DNA of 53,571 nt from JACMJP01 sp046160675 (GTDB taxonomy: Bacteria > Bacteroidota > Bacteroidia > Chitinophagales > BACL12), in contig JBJXHH010000230.1 of the NCBI GenBank assembly GCA_046160675.1, positions 1 to 53,571 on the forward strand, read 5' to 3'. Each line of letters starts with the position of its first letter. Within the stretch, counting starts at the first letter, position 1. Under the pieces are notes generated by a model. It searched no databases. It had not been told where the DNA came from and saw only the letters and a list, made by a program, of their open reading frames with translations. The position numbers and the translations under genes are program-made. Below, piece after piece: positions 33,023 through 41,641 of the stretch.

Positions 33023-33796
33023 TTACGCTTTATAAAGTAATAGTAAACCTGTATGCTCGGGAAAAGGAATTGACCTCGTAACAACCCCATCAATTAAACT
33101 TACAATTCCGTAATCACCGATACTGGAAAAATTGGGGCTATCCCAAGGACCTCCAACTGAGATCGCAAAATCATCAATGTCTAGATCTTCCAGCTCTACA
33201 AAATATCTTTCGTATTCATCACCACCGGCAATTACAGGATCGCTAGAGTTGTACCATTTCATTTTAGTAAATCCGCTTCCGGGAAGAGGATCTTCAGCAC
33301 CCGGAAGTTGATCAGAAGAAGCTTGATAATATAATGCTGGCTTTGTGTCTTCAGTATTAAATGATATGGAATATCCTTTAACCTCTGTTCCTCCAAAAGC
33401 TCCGCTTTGTTCTTTATAAAAAAAGGAACATGGCGAATTTAGTGTACCGCATATACGTCTATCATCCTGATAGTCCGTAATTAAAAGAATGAACCTTTCA
33501 TCAAGCATGCTACGCAGAGCATGAAGTTTTGCAGCTGTAGGAAAAGGATGAAAACCTTCTACATCTATTTTATGAAAACTTCCGTCCTCATTTGAATCAG
33601 AAACATCACCAAATTGCAGTTTACCCTCAGAAAATTCAATATTATACCATCCAGCCCCATCTACGAGAGAAATATCACTTACTACAATACTTTGTACATC
33701 TGTGGGAATTAATTGAACATCCTGAACCGGGACGTATTGTAGTTTCTTTATTCCTGGAAGATTAATATTACCATCTGTGATAGTGATGCTATTCAC
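33023..33796 (-). CDS. Putative virion structural protein before the fibre
   Basis: 257 residues, beta-rich (GWYNIEFSEGKLQFGD, KGYSISFNTEDTKPALYY), acidic, without signal peptide. Its stop is 2 bases before the fibre start and its own start overlaps the upstream gene by 8 bases, so it is translated with the fibre. Likely fibre attachment or tail component; no family recognised. Confidence 0.55.
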   Translation of the reverse strand: MNSITITDGNINLPGIKKLQYVPVQDVQLIPTDVQSIVVSDISLVDGAGWYNIEFSEGKLQFGDVSDSNEDGSFHKIDVEGFHPFPTAAKLHALRSMLDERFILLITDYQDDRRICGTLNSPCSFFYKEQSGAFGGTEVKGYSISFNTEDTKPALYYQASSDQLPGAEDPLPGSGFTKMKWYNSSDPVIAGGDEYERYFVELEDLDIDDFAISVGGPWDSPNFSSIGDYGIVSLIDGVVTRSIPFPEHTGLLLLYKA

Positions 33797-34325
33797 CGGA
33801 TTTTATTTTCTTCAAAGATGCTGGTAGAGTACGAAAACGAAAGGGACAATCATAACCACTATTTTCTATATCTTTTCTGAATCGATAGAAGTCCTTATCT
33901 ATGGTGTCGAACGGCAAATCATCCTCTGTAATTTTGTATTTGTCGAGGTGCCTTCGTAGTTCTGAAGAAAACAATCCCCGCTTTACATATCCGTTAACTA
34001 AATGTTGGTTGTACTGATCTAATATAGATTCATATACAACCATCCTGAACAGGCCATCAACAAAATTGTTGAATTCAGCAATATTTTTTGAAGTAATGTA
34101 AATTCCTTTTCTTTGGAAATTCCATTCACCAAGAATAAACTTCAGTGTTTTGTCTGAAGGAACTTTCCAGTTATCGGGCGCCGGGTCGCCTTTGCTTTGA
34201 AGCAAGTTCATAAGGTAACTTCCTACAAAACTGTCTCTGCCTATTTTGATAGGCTCTTTTTTGTAGTGATAAATAAGGTATTTCCTTAAATAAGGTTTGA
34301 TTGGCAAAACAACAGGATAGTCCAA
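33789..34325 (-). CDS. Basic helical hypothetical protein
   Basis: 178 residues. VLPIKPYLRKYLIYHYKKEPIKIG at the start and a KDFYRFRKDIENSGYDCPFRF C-terminus (given in parts here: KDFYRFRKDIEN, GYDCPFRF). It resembles basic, probably DNA-binding proteins seen in Bacteroidota mobile elements, from memory. It heads the fibre operon and has no TGTCC late promoter but a TATATTTG box at 34351-34358. It could therefore be expressed before the late genes and is a candidate late activator; this is speculation. Confidence 0.55.
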   Translation of the reverse strand: MDYPVVLPIKPYLRKYLIYHYKKEPIKIGRDSFVGSYLMNLLQSKGDPAPDNWKVPSDKTLKFILGEWNFQRKGIYITSKNIAEFNNFVDGLFRMVVYESILDQYNQHLVNGYVKRGLFSSELRRHLDKYKITEDDLPFDTIDKDFYRFRKDIENSGYDCPFRFRTLPASLKKIKSGE

Positions 34326-34350
34326 GAATTAAGTGCTTTTATATAGGATT

Positions 34351-34358
34351 CAAATATA
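34351..34358 (-). promoter_or_regulatory. -7 box (TATATTTG) before the fibre operon
   Basis: Matches TAnnTTTG on the minus strand, 25 bases before ATG 34325. No good -33. It differs from the seven late promoters. Confidence 0.45.
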
Positions 34359-34419
34359 ATCCCATATCAGCACAATTCATCCCTTTTTTTCCACTTTATT
34401 CCACACTAGGTTTGTGCAT

Positions 34420-34707
34420 TTACACTTTCTGTGTCATGTCATAACAGGCTGAAAGGAAAAGGAGTTTTACTGAATTTTTCTTAGCATCTTCTAATAATGC
34501 TTCTTCCACTTCAGCAACCAAACGAGCGGTCATAATATTTATACCGGTTTCTTCAAGTTTGCTTCTTGACGATATTGTGTTTGTAAAAGCTGATATTTCA
34601 GTATTGTAATTTTTACCAAATATTCTTCTTGCAAGCAAATTAGCCAACAGGCATTTCCTGGAGAAATCCTGTATTGCTAATATGTCAATTAGTTCAGCCG
34701 ATTGCAT
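34420..34707 (-). CDS. Small helical hypothetical protein
   Basis: 95 residues, helical (LIDILAIQDFSRKCLLANLLARR, in part) with a C-terminal LLFLSACYDM. No domain recognised. Preceded by a terminator-like hairpin (34711-34735). Between the structural block and the moron at 34824. Confidence 0.5.
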   Translation of the reverse strand: MQSAELIDILAIQDFSRKCLLANLLARRIFGKNYNTEISAFTNTISSRSKLEETGINIMTARLVAEVEEALLEDAKKNSVKLLFLSACYDMTQKV

Positions 34708-34710
34708 TTT

Positions 34711-34735
34711 AAAAAACTACCGGCCTTTCAGCCGG
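34711..34735 (-). terminator. Hairpin with T tract upstream of the 34420-34707 gene
   Basis: CCGGC/GCCGG stem (34720-34724/34731-34735) followed on the minus strand by TAGTTTTTT. It would stop transcripts arriving from the right before the late block. Confidence 0.5.
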
Positions 34736-34797
34736 CAGTCCGCTTATTATTTATCCGTTAGGAAAAACAACTCTGTAAAAATACAAATCTTTTCTTT

Positions 34798-34805
34798 TAA
34801 TTTTG
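34798..34805 (+). promoter_or_regulatory. -7 box (TAATTTTG) of the secreted moron
   Basis: Fits TAnnTTTG; ATG 34824 lies 18 bases after it. -33 region unclear. Confidence 0.5.
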
Positions 34806-34823
34806 AATATTAAATCTGAGATA

Positions 34824-35336
34824 ATGAAAAATTTAGTACTTTCATTCAGTATTCTCCTACTGTATAACACAACTGCTTTTTCTCAGTGTGAATTCACAAA
34901 GAATACAATTGATGAGTTCAAAGGTTACAGTATACAGGTGACTCCATCCCGCCCCTTGTATCAAAAATTACTTGAGGGGGCGAAGATTTCTTTTGCTCAA
35001 ATTGATTCTTTCTATTATGTCTATTTTACCTATATGACTTCTGTCATGTATAGTGTAGATAAAGGTGAAGAATTGATATTCAAATTAGAAGATAGTACTT
35101 TAATGACAATTTACTCCACCTCTTATGAAATTGCAGATTGCTCTTATTCATCAAACATTACAACTTGCACTGCAATAATGTCATTCCCAATATCGAAAGT
35201 AGAATTACAGACGCTGGCAAAAAAATCGATTATTAAGTTCCGATTGTATACAAATGATGGCTATACTGAAAATGAAACTAATCCGAACAAAGCGAAAGCT
35301 GCTGCAGAACTAGCAGATTGTATCTTGAAATATTGA
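34824..35336 (+). CDS. Secreted hypothetical protein, moron-like
   Basis: 170 residues with a signal peptide MKNLVLSFSILLLYNTTAFS ending before Q. The mature part has four cysteines (CEF, CSY, CTA, CIL), which could form disulfides in the periplasm. Unrelated to neighbours as far as I can see. Plus-strand orientation against the late block and a private -7 box suggest expression in the lysogen. Function unknown. Confidence 0.7.
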   Translation: MKNLVLSFSILLLYNTTAFSQCEFTKNTIDEFKGYSIQVTPSRPLYQKLLEGAKISFAQIDSFYYVYFTYMTSVMYSVDKGEELIFKLEDSTLMTIYSTSYEIADCSYSSNITTCTAIMSFPISKVELQTLAKKSIIKFRLYTNDGYTENETNPNKAKAAAELADCILKY

Positions 35337-35339
35337 GTA

Positions 35340-35560
35340 TTATTTTGATTCAACTATAGCCAATGCGACACCATCAATGCTTTCTGGTAAAGTTCCGGTA
35401 TTTGACCCTGGTTTATATCCATGTTGATTCGCTATGGCTTCTAATGCAGATGGACTCCCATCACTGCGAAAGCTTTCTCAAAAGCATATGTTCTAGATAC
35501 CTGTTTTATTATTCTGAAAAGCAAATTTCCTGCTCCGATTTTTTACCCCAATTATCGGAT
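35340..35560 (-). pseudogene. Frameshifted remnant sharing SDGSPSA with a packaging gene
   Basis: Minus strand: one frame reads KIGAGNLLFRIIKQVSRT then YAFEKAFA. It continues in another frame as SDGSPSALEAIANQHGYKPG to a stop at 35340-35342. One missing A would join them. A 21-base run here (35445-35465) is identical to 23093-23113 inside the 88-residue packaging gene. No start codon is in frame. Probably a decayed paralogue. Confidence 0.4.
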
Positions 35561-36025
35561 TATTTCCACATATTTTAGATATCTGAATTTCTATCATATC
35601 ATCTATATTTATATGTATACAAAGGAGAGCTAAGCCTGTGCTGTATAAGTATATTTATTAACAGCCTTGTTAAAAAGTCATACTTGCTTTTGTACAAAAA
35701 TGAATTCTAATTTTGAAGGTTACGAAAGAAAAAGACCAAACAGTCAGCCTGGAAAACTTTAGTTTGGTCTTTTAACGAGTCAGGTATTTTCCTAACTGGG
35801 TTTGTTCTTTTGTAGCAGCAACCCGAGGCAAAGAAAATACTCGGAGATTGAAAATAGAAATGAAAATATCCACATCGGAAGATATTGTCTATAGGTGCAT
35901 TTCTACACCGGAAATGACAAAGGCTGGAATTCGACACCGGCCATATATATGTCGAAAAAAGCCCTACGATTGTAGGCCGGATTGATATGGCTATCAATTT
36001 GAATTTCATTAATAAACCTAAGTAG
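35561..36025. other. Gene-poor region between late and early blocks
   Basis: No convincing gene. It holds an inverted repeat: AAAAGACCAAAC (35730-35741) pairs with GTTTGGTCTTTT (35762-35773), 20-base loop, a terminator-like hairpin that would work on either strand. Two ACACCGG/GACACCGG copies lie near 35908 and 35931. Confidence 0.5.
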
Positions 36026-36163
36026 ATGAATCGATTGGTACATCAAAACGGTAAGTGTTATCGTCGGAAGTTTTCTAAGTACAAGACGCTTCCAAATGGC
36101 AAGCGAATCTATCCACGGAATGCGAAAGTATTTTGTTGGTTAGAAGAAGTTGACTGTGATTGA
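36026..36163 (+). CDS. 45-residue basic protein
   Basis: Found by translation of the plus strand: MNRLVHQNGKCYRRKFSKYK, then TLPNGKRIYPRNAKVFCWLE and EVDCD. Strongly basic with a compact-looking pattern and acidic end. It resembles short conserved proteins in Bacteroidota mobile elements, from memory. A strong plus-strand terminator follows at 36240. A competing minus-strand frame (36075-36323) is less protein-like. Confidence 0.45.
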   Translation: MNRLVHQNGKCYRRKFSKYKTLPNGKRIYPRNAKVFCWLEEVDCD

Positions 36164-36239
36164 CACTTGCAAGGGTTTCGTCCCCAAAAAGGCGAGGTTG
36201 AAAAGGAACAAACCAAAAATTCCTATTTTCAAAATAAAA

Positions 36240-36269
36240 GGAGGTCCAAGCAATTGGATCTCCTTTTTT
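36240..36269 (+). terminator. Terminator for the plus-strand transcript
   Basis: GGAGGTCCAA (36240-36249) pairs with TTGGATCTCC (36254-36263, one G-T pair), then TTTTTT. Confidence 0.8.
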
Positions 36270-36271
36270 AA

Positions 36272-36304
36272 AGAAAAAACCCCGAACTGGCTTATCCGGG
36301 GTTT
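36272..36304 (-). terminator. Terminator of the early/replication transcript
   Basis: Minus strand: AAACCCCG (36304-36297) pairs with CGGGGTTT (36284-36277), followed by TTT. Together with 36240-36269 it forms a back-to-back barrier between the early and late blocks. Confidence 0.75.
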
Positions 36305-36485
36305 CGTAGAATGTCCTACTCATAATTTAATTTTTCATAATATGGTTTCATTTCCTAACATTCAAAGACATCTAACGTGATTGGTACGCCGCAAAAATGG
36401 GCTAAAAAGGACAAAAAATCAAACTATTTAACACTAATTTCAGCATATTTTGTTTGAAATAGATAAAATTTTAATAAAACTATCC

Positions 36486-36845
36486 TCATTTTCTCCTCCA
36501 CCTCCACACAGCCAGCACAATTCCCTCCTTCGGAATACTCCCGTACTGATCAAGATGCTGCTTCACTATTCCTGCCACATACTCCACCTGGTACATCCCG
36601 TGGCTCTGGCTTATAATATCTGCAGGAATATCCGTCACCCGGCACCTTACCAGATCATAGAACTCCACCGGCACTATATCACTGTTCTTTTTCTGGAAGC
36701 ATACCTCCTGGCTCAGCAATTCAAATACCGTCAGCTGCTCCTTCGGCAGGTTTGTAATATGCCATCCTTCGAAATGAGCAAGTTTCTCTTCATTGAAGAA
36801 AACCTTGATGATGTGTCCAGTTTCTGTTTCTGCTTCAGCTATCAT
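36486..36845 (-). CDS. Hypothetical protein, last gene of early block
   Basis: 119 residues: MIAEAETETGHIIKVFFNEE at the start, ending GIVLAVWRWRRK. Beta-rich N-terminal half, helical centre. No recognised family. Downstream of the primase gene and its repeat region, so possibly a replication accessory protein. Confidence 0.55.
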   Translation of the reverse strand: MIAEAETETGHIIKVFFNEEKLAHFEGWHITNLPKEQLTVFELLSQEVCFQKKNSDIVPVEFYDLVRCRVTDIPADIISQSHGMYQVEYVAGIVKQHLDQYGSIPKEGIVLAVWRWRRK

Positions 36846-36886
36846 ATCAAAAATTTAATTTTCTCCCCGGCAAGCGCAATTTTGCT

Positions 36887-37009
36887 GTCCTACCGTCCTA
36901 CTGTCCTACCAGTCCTACTAATCCTACCTAAGTCCTACCAATACAGTTTATATAATTCATTCATTTTCAATAAAAAATTCTTCAGTAGGACAGGTAGTAC
37001 TGGTAGTAC
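36887..37009. repeat. Iteron-like GTCCTAC repeats, candidate replication origin
   Basis: GTCCTAC occurs at 36887, 36895, 36903, 36912 and 36932, with a TCCTAC at 36922, about every 8-10 bases. After a 45-base AT-rich stretch the inverted form follows: GTAGGAC at 36985, GTAGTAC at 36994 and 37003. Another pair of TCCTACC copies lies inside the primase gene near 37369. Clustered short repeats beside an AT-rich tract next to a primase gene resemble an origin. Confidence 0.5.
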
Positions 37010-37036
37010 CGCTTTTCTTCAATCCATCGAAAACTT

Positions 37037-40000
37037 TTAAAATGGAAGATCATCCGCAAGCGGAACACCTTCCGTTCCCGTTCCACCGCCAGGAAACGCA
37101 AATGTTCCCTGTGTTTCTGCCTCATAACTTTCCACGGTCATCGTCCTCCAAACCTGCTTACCCCTGAAATTCTTCATCATCACCCCGTTAAATTTCATCT
37201 TCCTTAATTCCTGCAGATCACTTGCAGCACTAGGTACTTTAGTGAAACACCGGATATGTATTTCCTGAATGCTCTCATCTTTCTCACCTTCGTTTTGGGT
37301 AATTATGCTCTTGATGGTAAATTGCCATGTACCAGGAGTAAGTGCCGGTTCTGCGGGCTTGGTCACCTGTCCTACCATTCCTACCACTTTTTCGCTTGTA
37401 GCATCCTCATCACTGCTTCTTGCCAGGCTCATGCCTATCATGTTCAGATCAAGCACCATTGCGCTGGTATTCATCTTCTGGTTTTGCCTCTCACTACTGA
37501 ATTTATGGTTCTTCTGCAGTCCAACGTAATATTTCTGCTCCCGGATGTAAAGAGCTATAGTTTCATCATTCGTCGCCTTAGCGCCTGACATTTGTTTAAA
37601 TTCCTTGGCGAACACAGGGTAAACCGCATTCATGCGGATGAACAGAAGATCCTTCGGTTCACTGAAGCTTTCATCTCTCACAATTCCTTCTTTCTCCAGC
37701 TTCACCTCTCCGGCGCCCATTTTTACATCATACTCCCAACCTTCCTCCAGCACTCCCTGACTGATCAGGCTCTCAATTATCTTCCAGAACTCTGCGAGCT
37801 TGCTTGTCTTCGCAACCAAACTCAGGATCATTTTCAAGTATCCTTTTGCATACTCTTTAAACTTTGCAAGCGAAAAAGGCAATTCAAATTTCTCTGCAGT
37901 TATTTGAATGCATGTTACCATAGTCGTTACATTTTTCAACAAGCGATCAATAGTCGGAACTCCTTCAGCAAATAATAGATCCTGCATTTCTTTCATATTC
38001 TCATAAAAGAACTGATCATAGTTTTTCGAAAAATCTTTTCGCAGGTCCAGTAGCTCACATAATATTGAACTCAGGCCTTTGCTTTCATTTTCTTTCAGCC
38101 TGCGGAAAAATATAACCTGCTCTTCCGGCCTGTTCTCTTCTGCAGAAAATGCAAGCGGAATAGATCTGCTCAATACTGAGTTATCATCTTTAGTTGAAAG
38201 ATATTGACCTTGTATACAGGTGCTTGAATTAATTTTCTGAGTACCTGTTAAATTCTTTTGCCCTTTTCCTTTCTCCCGGCCTTCACCATCATATGAAGAT
38301 TTTATTGCCCTGAACCATTCATCCTTTATTGCATTCTCATCAAACTCATTTAAAATATTCGGGCAGTTCCTGAAGCGTTCATAGCGGTTGAAAAAAGCAA
38401 AGTCAGTTCCCTGGTTCAAATTCATTGGCTTGTACATTTCACCATTTGAATCTTTTCCGGAGAAGAAAAGCCAGTTCAAACTATTTCCGAATTCACTTTT
38501 ACCGCTGCCCTTTTGTCCGTATGGATTGATGTGGGGAAGCGGAGATGTTTTATGAATCAGATCCCGGAATAAAGTGCCAACGCACCAGGCTATTCCCATC
38601 CATCCGTTTTTTCCATAAACACTGCTTATCAGATTCGCCCATGCACAAAAATCTATCTCTCGTTTTTTGTGCTGCAGGTAAAGATCATTTTCATATGGAT
38701 TATCACCTTCCCGCAATCCTTCAAAAGTTTTACTGAGTGATGGAGATAAAAATAGTTGCTCACCTATTTGCGCAATACCATATTCATTGTATTCACTCAA
38801 CTGCCCGGGTGCATCATGTGTTGATGGTTTATACACTTTATTCTGAAATGCAAAAAAACCTTCAGGCTGCCAGCCTAAGGAAGTTATTTCAAAAACTCTC
38901 GGGTATTTATTCCCGATCTTATTGTGAACTCTTAATAAATGGTCCTTGGTAAAACCTTCCCTTGGAATGTAGTGGCCTTTATCAAATAGAGCTGATGTGA
39001 AACCGTCAACGCTCAGCATATTTTTGCTGTTCATCTCCACCACTTCATCTTCAGTAATTCCGTTTGTTACTTTTATCATGCGCCGGTTGTCACCTCCATA
39101 AACATGATACAAAGGTTCTATTACAAAGTTTGTTCTGGGTTTGAAAATGCCATTGTAGCCATCACGGAAATAATATCCGGTCTTTGCACCTTCCCGCTTT
39201 TCAAAAAATCCATAAGTAACATAATCAGTGCGCTGCTGTATCGTAAGTCTTTTAAATACTTCTTCATCATCCGTCAGCTCGATCACCTGGTCTTCTGAGA
39301 TGTTCTTTTTCTTATTGGTTTTTTTTGCTTCAGCAAAATCAGAAGTTTTTATTTTGTATTTCTTGCACAGGTGATCAATATAACTGTTGCGCACTGTTGC
39401 ATTCGGAATTGTTCTCAGCAGTTTAATTATTTCACTCACTGCTTTTGCTCTCTCACCAATTTTATTTTCCGTTCCTTTCAGGATATCTTCAAAATACCAC
39501 TGAATGCAATCAATTATATTTCTGTGAATGAATTGCTTTACTGAATATCCGAAAATGGCATCACAAGAAGCTAATGAAATGCGGGTGTGAAATGTTGTGA
39601 AGCTGTCAGGATCTTCACCTTCCGGAAGAAATACAATATTCACTTCAAACCCGGTCCGCATCAGGATGGCCACATCTCTTTTTGCTGCTTTCAATCCTGC
39701 AGCATCGCCATCTCTTATTATGGTAATTGAATTTGCAATTCTCTTCAGCTGCTGTACATGATTTTCAGTCAATGCAGTTCCGCAGGTTCCGACGGTATTG
39801 ATGAACCCTAACCGGTGCATGGCGATTACATCATGGTTCCCCTCCACCAGGTACGCTATTCCGGTTTTTGCAATTTGTTTTTTTGCGAAATGAAAACCGT
39901 ACAGGATCCTGTTTTTTTCATACAGCGGAGTCTCTGCGCTGTTCATATATTTCGCATACTTTTTATCCGCTCCGGGAAAACTCCTTCCGGAAAATCCTAA

Positions 40001-40630
40001 AACTGATATCCCATCCTCGTCGAGTATGGGATAAATGATCCTGTTCTTAAAGAAGTCATAAGCCTGTCCTTCTCTTTCATTCACCAGGCCCGCCGTTTTC
40101 GCTGGTTCATAAAGCCCGGCATTTATGAGGGGCGATGTTAGTTGTTTGCTGTTCCCGTTTGCAATTCCAATCTGCCATTGCACAATATCATCAATAGTCA
40201 ATCTTTCCAGAAGATAATTCCGCACTTCATTATCTGTGGGTAGTAGTGCATAATTTTCCCTGAAAGTTTTCAGTGCATATGCATTCACCTTTTTAAGTTC
40301 CGTTTCCAGGTCAAGTTTCTTTTGATCAACCTGAATTTCCGTCTTTACAATTTCAATATTATACTTCTCGGCCAGCCTTTCTATCGCATCCACAAACAGA
40401 ACACCCTCCTGCTTCATCACAAATGATATTGAATTGCCGCTTTCGCCGCAACCAAAACATTTATAAATATTTTTCAAGGGGCTAACTACAAAGCTTGGCG
40501 TTTTCTCATCATGAAACGGGCAGCAGGCCCCGTAATTCACTCCCTTCTTCTTCAGCTGCACATAATCCGATATTACCTCCACTATGTTGCAGGCTTCGTG
40601 TACTTTTTGTATCGTTTCCCTGGAGATCAA
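37037..40630 (-). CDS. DnaG-type primase fused to helicase domain
   Basis: 1197 residues. N-terminal CHC2 zinc domain (Cys37, His40, Cys58, Cys61), then a TOPRIM primase core with VEGNHDVIAM (Glu263) and IIRDGDAAG (Asp307, Asp309), a linker, and a C-terminal ATPase with Walker A GQKGSGKS (705-712) and an acidic ILNEFDENA segment. It would make primers and unwind the phage DNA. No DNA polymerase is encoded in the prophage, so it must recruit the host replisome. Confidence 0.9.
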   Translation of the reverse strand: MISRETIQKVHEACNIVEVISDYVQLKKKGVNYGACCPFHDEKTPSFVVSPLKNIYKCFGCGESGNSISFVMKQEGVLFVDAIERLAEKYNIEIVKTEIQVDQKKLDLETELKKVNAYALKTFRENYALLPTDNEVRNYLLERLTIDDIVQWQIGIANGNSKQLTSPLINAGLYEPAKTAGLVNEREGQAYDFFKNRIIYPILDEDGISVLGFSGRSFPGADKKYAKYMNSAETPLYEKNRILYGFHFAKKQIAKTGIAYLVEGNHDVIAMHRLGFINTVGTCGTALTENHVQQLKRIANSITIIRDGDAAGLKAAKRDVAILMRTGFEVNIVFLPEGEDPDSFTTFHTRISLASCDAIFGYSVKQFIHRNIIDCIQWYFEDILKGTENKIGERAKAVSEIIKLLRTIPNATVRNSYIDHLCKKYKIKTSDFAEAKKTNKKKNISEDQVIELTDDEEVFKRLTIQQRTDYVTYGFFEKREGAKTGYYFRDGYNGIFKPRTNFVIEPLYHVYGGDNRRMIKVTNGITEDEVVEMNSKNMLSVDGFTSALFDKGHYIPREGFTKDHLLRVHNKIGNKYPRVFEITSLGWQPEGFFAFQNKVYKPSTHDAPGQLSEYNEYGIAQIGEQLFLSPSLSKTFEGLREGDNPYENDLYLQHKKREIDFCAWANLISSVYGKNGWMGIAWCVGTLFRDLIHKTSPLPHINPYGQKGSGKSEFGNSLNWLFFSGKDSNGEMYKPMNLNQGTDFAFFNRYERFRNCPNILNEFDENAIKDEWFRAIKSSYDGEGREKGKGQKNLTGTQKINSSTCIQGQYLSTKDDNSVLSRSIPLAFSAEENRPEEQVIFFRRLKENESKGLSSILCELLDLRKDFSKNYDQFFYENMKEMQDLLFAEGVPTIDRLLKNVTTMVTCIQITAEKFELPFSLAKFKEYAKGYLKMILSLVAKTSKLAEFWKIIESLISQGVLEEGWEYDVKMGAGEVKLEKEGIVRDESFSEPKDLLFIRMNAVYPVFAKEFKQMSGAKATNDETIALYIREQKYYVGLQKNHKFSSERQNQKMNTSAMVLDLNMIGMSLARSSDEDATSEKVVGMVGQVTKPAEPALTPGTWQFTIKSIITQNEGEKDESIQEIHIRCFTKVPSAASDLQELRKMKFNGVMMKNFRGKQVWRTMTVESYEAETQGTFAFPGGGTGTEGVPLADDLPF

Positions 40631-40687
40631 ATCACTTTTTAAAATAATTGTATAACCTGTCTTCTATCTGTTTATATACCATATAAT

Positions 40688-40891
40688 TTATTTTAGTTCT
40701 TCAATCATTTTCCGCATCATCGCTTTCACTACTTCAATGTCTCCATCCTCCAGCATTAGCAGCGTAAGTTTTCCCGTCTGATCTCCATGCCCTATCCCCA
40801 CAAGAAAATATGCCGTGCTCTTAGCATCAGTGAGTTTCTTTTTCCAGCTGTTCAGCCGGGTACTGTTTACCTCATATATTCCTATCGGCAT
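40688..40891 (-). CDS. Small hypothetical protein
   Basis: 67 residues with alternating strands and helices (AYFLVGIGHGDQTGKLTLLM, then EVVKAMMRKMIEELK). No recognised family; compact ferredoxin-like pattern. Part of the early operon just upstream of the primase gene. Confidence 0.55.
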   Translation of the reverse strand: MPIGIYEVNSTRLNSWKKKLTDAKSTAYFLVGIGHGDQTGKLTLLMLEDGDIEVVKAMMRKMIEELK

Positions 40892-40909
40892 ATTTAGTTT
40901 GCATTTAAG

Positions 40910-41392
40910 TTAAATAACAAGCCCTTTCGTATTATCAAAATCCACAATCGGCGTTTCATGGCTCAGCCTGCAGGGATGTTTCGGGCTGCCATCTATGTTC
41001 TGCCCGAGGCAAAGCGCATTTGTAAATTTTTCAATCATAAAATTTGCTCTCTCTCTTGCTTCCTTAAATGCCCCCCAGCAAAAAACATATTCTTCATCAC
41101 TACATAAATATTCAAATATGTGATCATCATTTTTCCCTAAAGGATCTTCGCAGGTGAGAAGCAATTTCGGGTCAGTACTGACAATCGCAAATAAGTTAAG
41201 CATTCTGATTCCTCCATAACCATTTTTCATAGCAATCGCAATGCAATTGCTTATAGTTTTATCGTCATTTTCTTCATCCGCTTTGCTCGGGTTCAAACCG
41301 ATAAAATTTAGAATTGGAGAAACTTCATCCCACACTCTCAATAGCGAGTACCTGTATTTCCTATCTTTAGAAAAAGTTGCAGCTTTAAGCAT
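40910..41392 (-). CDS. DUF1643 family protein
   Basis: 160 residues. Typical DUF1643 features: YRYSLLRVWDE near residue 13, FIGLNPSKADEENDDKT near 30 and a later RMLNLFAIVSTDP and PCRLSHETP. The family is widespread in phages and plasmids; its biochemical role is unknown. Follows the zinc-finger gene by 2 bases. Confidence 0.85.
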   Translation of the reverse strand: MLKAATFSKDRKYRYSLLRVWDEVSPILNFIGLNPSKADEENDDKTISNCIAIAMKNGYGGIRMLNLFAIVSTDPKLLLTCEDPLGKNDDHIFEYLCSDEEYVFCWGAFKEARERANFMIEKFTNALCLGQNIDGSPKHPCRLSHETPIVDFDNTKGLVI

Positions 41393-41394
41393 AT

Positions 41395-41631
41395 TTATTT
41401 CTCAATTATTTTTATTGTTGTAAACCTCTGTATCAGCCCCACAGTTGGGGGCATCTCACTATATGTCACTCCTTCAGCATCTCCCTGCTTCTTCTCATAA
41501 TGCTCATGTCGGCAATCCCAGCAGCAAAATGTCTTTGTATCTATATCATAAAACCCATCAAACATTCCCGGCTCTCCGGGTGCTATCCCGATTTCTTTTT
41601 TGCAGATGCTGCATATAATATATTTTTCCAT
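41395..41631 (-). CDS. Small zinc-ribbon protein
   Basis: 78 residues: MEKYIICSICKKEIGIAPGE at the start. CSIC and CCWDC pairs form a zinc-binding site. The open frame extends into the previous gene, but ATG 41631 leaves 10 bases between the genes and starts just before the first Cys pair. Function unknown. Confidence 0.65.
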   Translation of the reverse strand: MEKYIICSICKKEIGIAPGEPGMFDGFYDIDTKTFCCWDCRHEHYEKKQGDAEGVTYSEMPPTVGLIQRFTTIKIIEK

Positions 41632-41641
41632 ATAGTTTGCT

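Noticed and set aside
33843..33857. 15-base match GGGACAATCATAACC to 24597-24611
   Set aside because: A match of this length is expected about once by chance in a window of this size, and the contexts are unrelated.
36075..36323. 82-residue minus-strand frame
   Set aside because: It runs through two terminator hairpins and opposite the more plausible 45-residue plus-strand gene.
36378..36413. An eighth TGTCCTTTT-like element (minus strand, 36413-36404)
   Set aside because: The sequence 18 bases further on is ACCAATCA, which does not fit TAnnTTTG, and no credible gene follows.
36887..36938. CRISPR-like array
   Set aside because: Units are only 7-8 bases with 1-3 base gaps and no spacers; no cas genes are present anywhere in the window.
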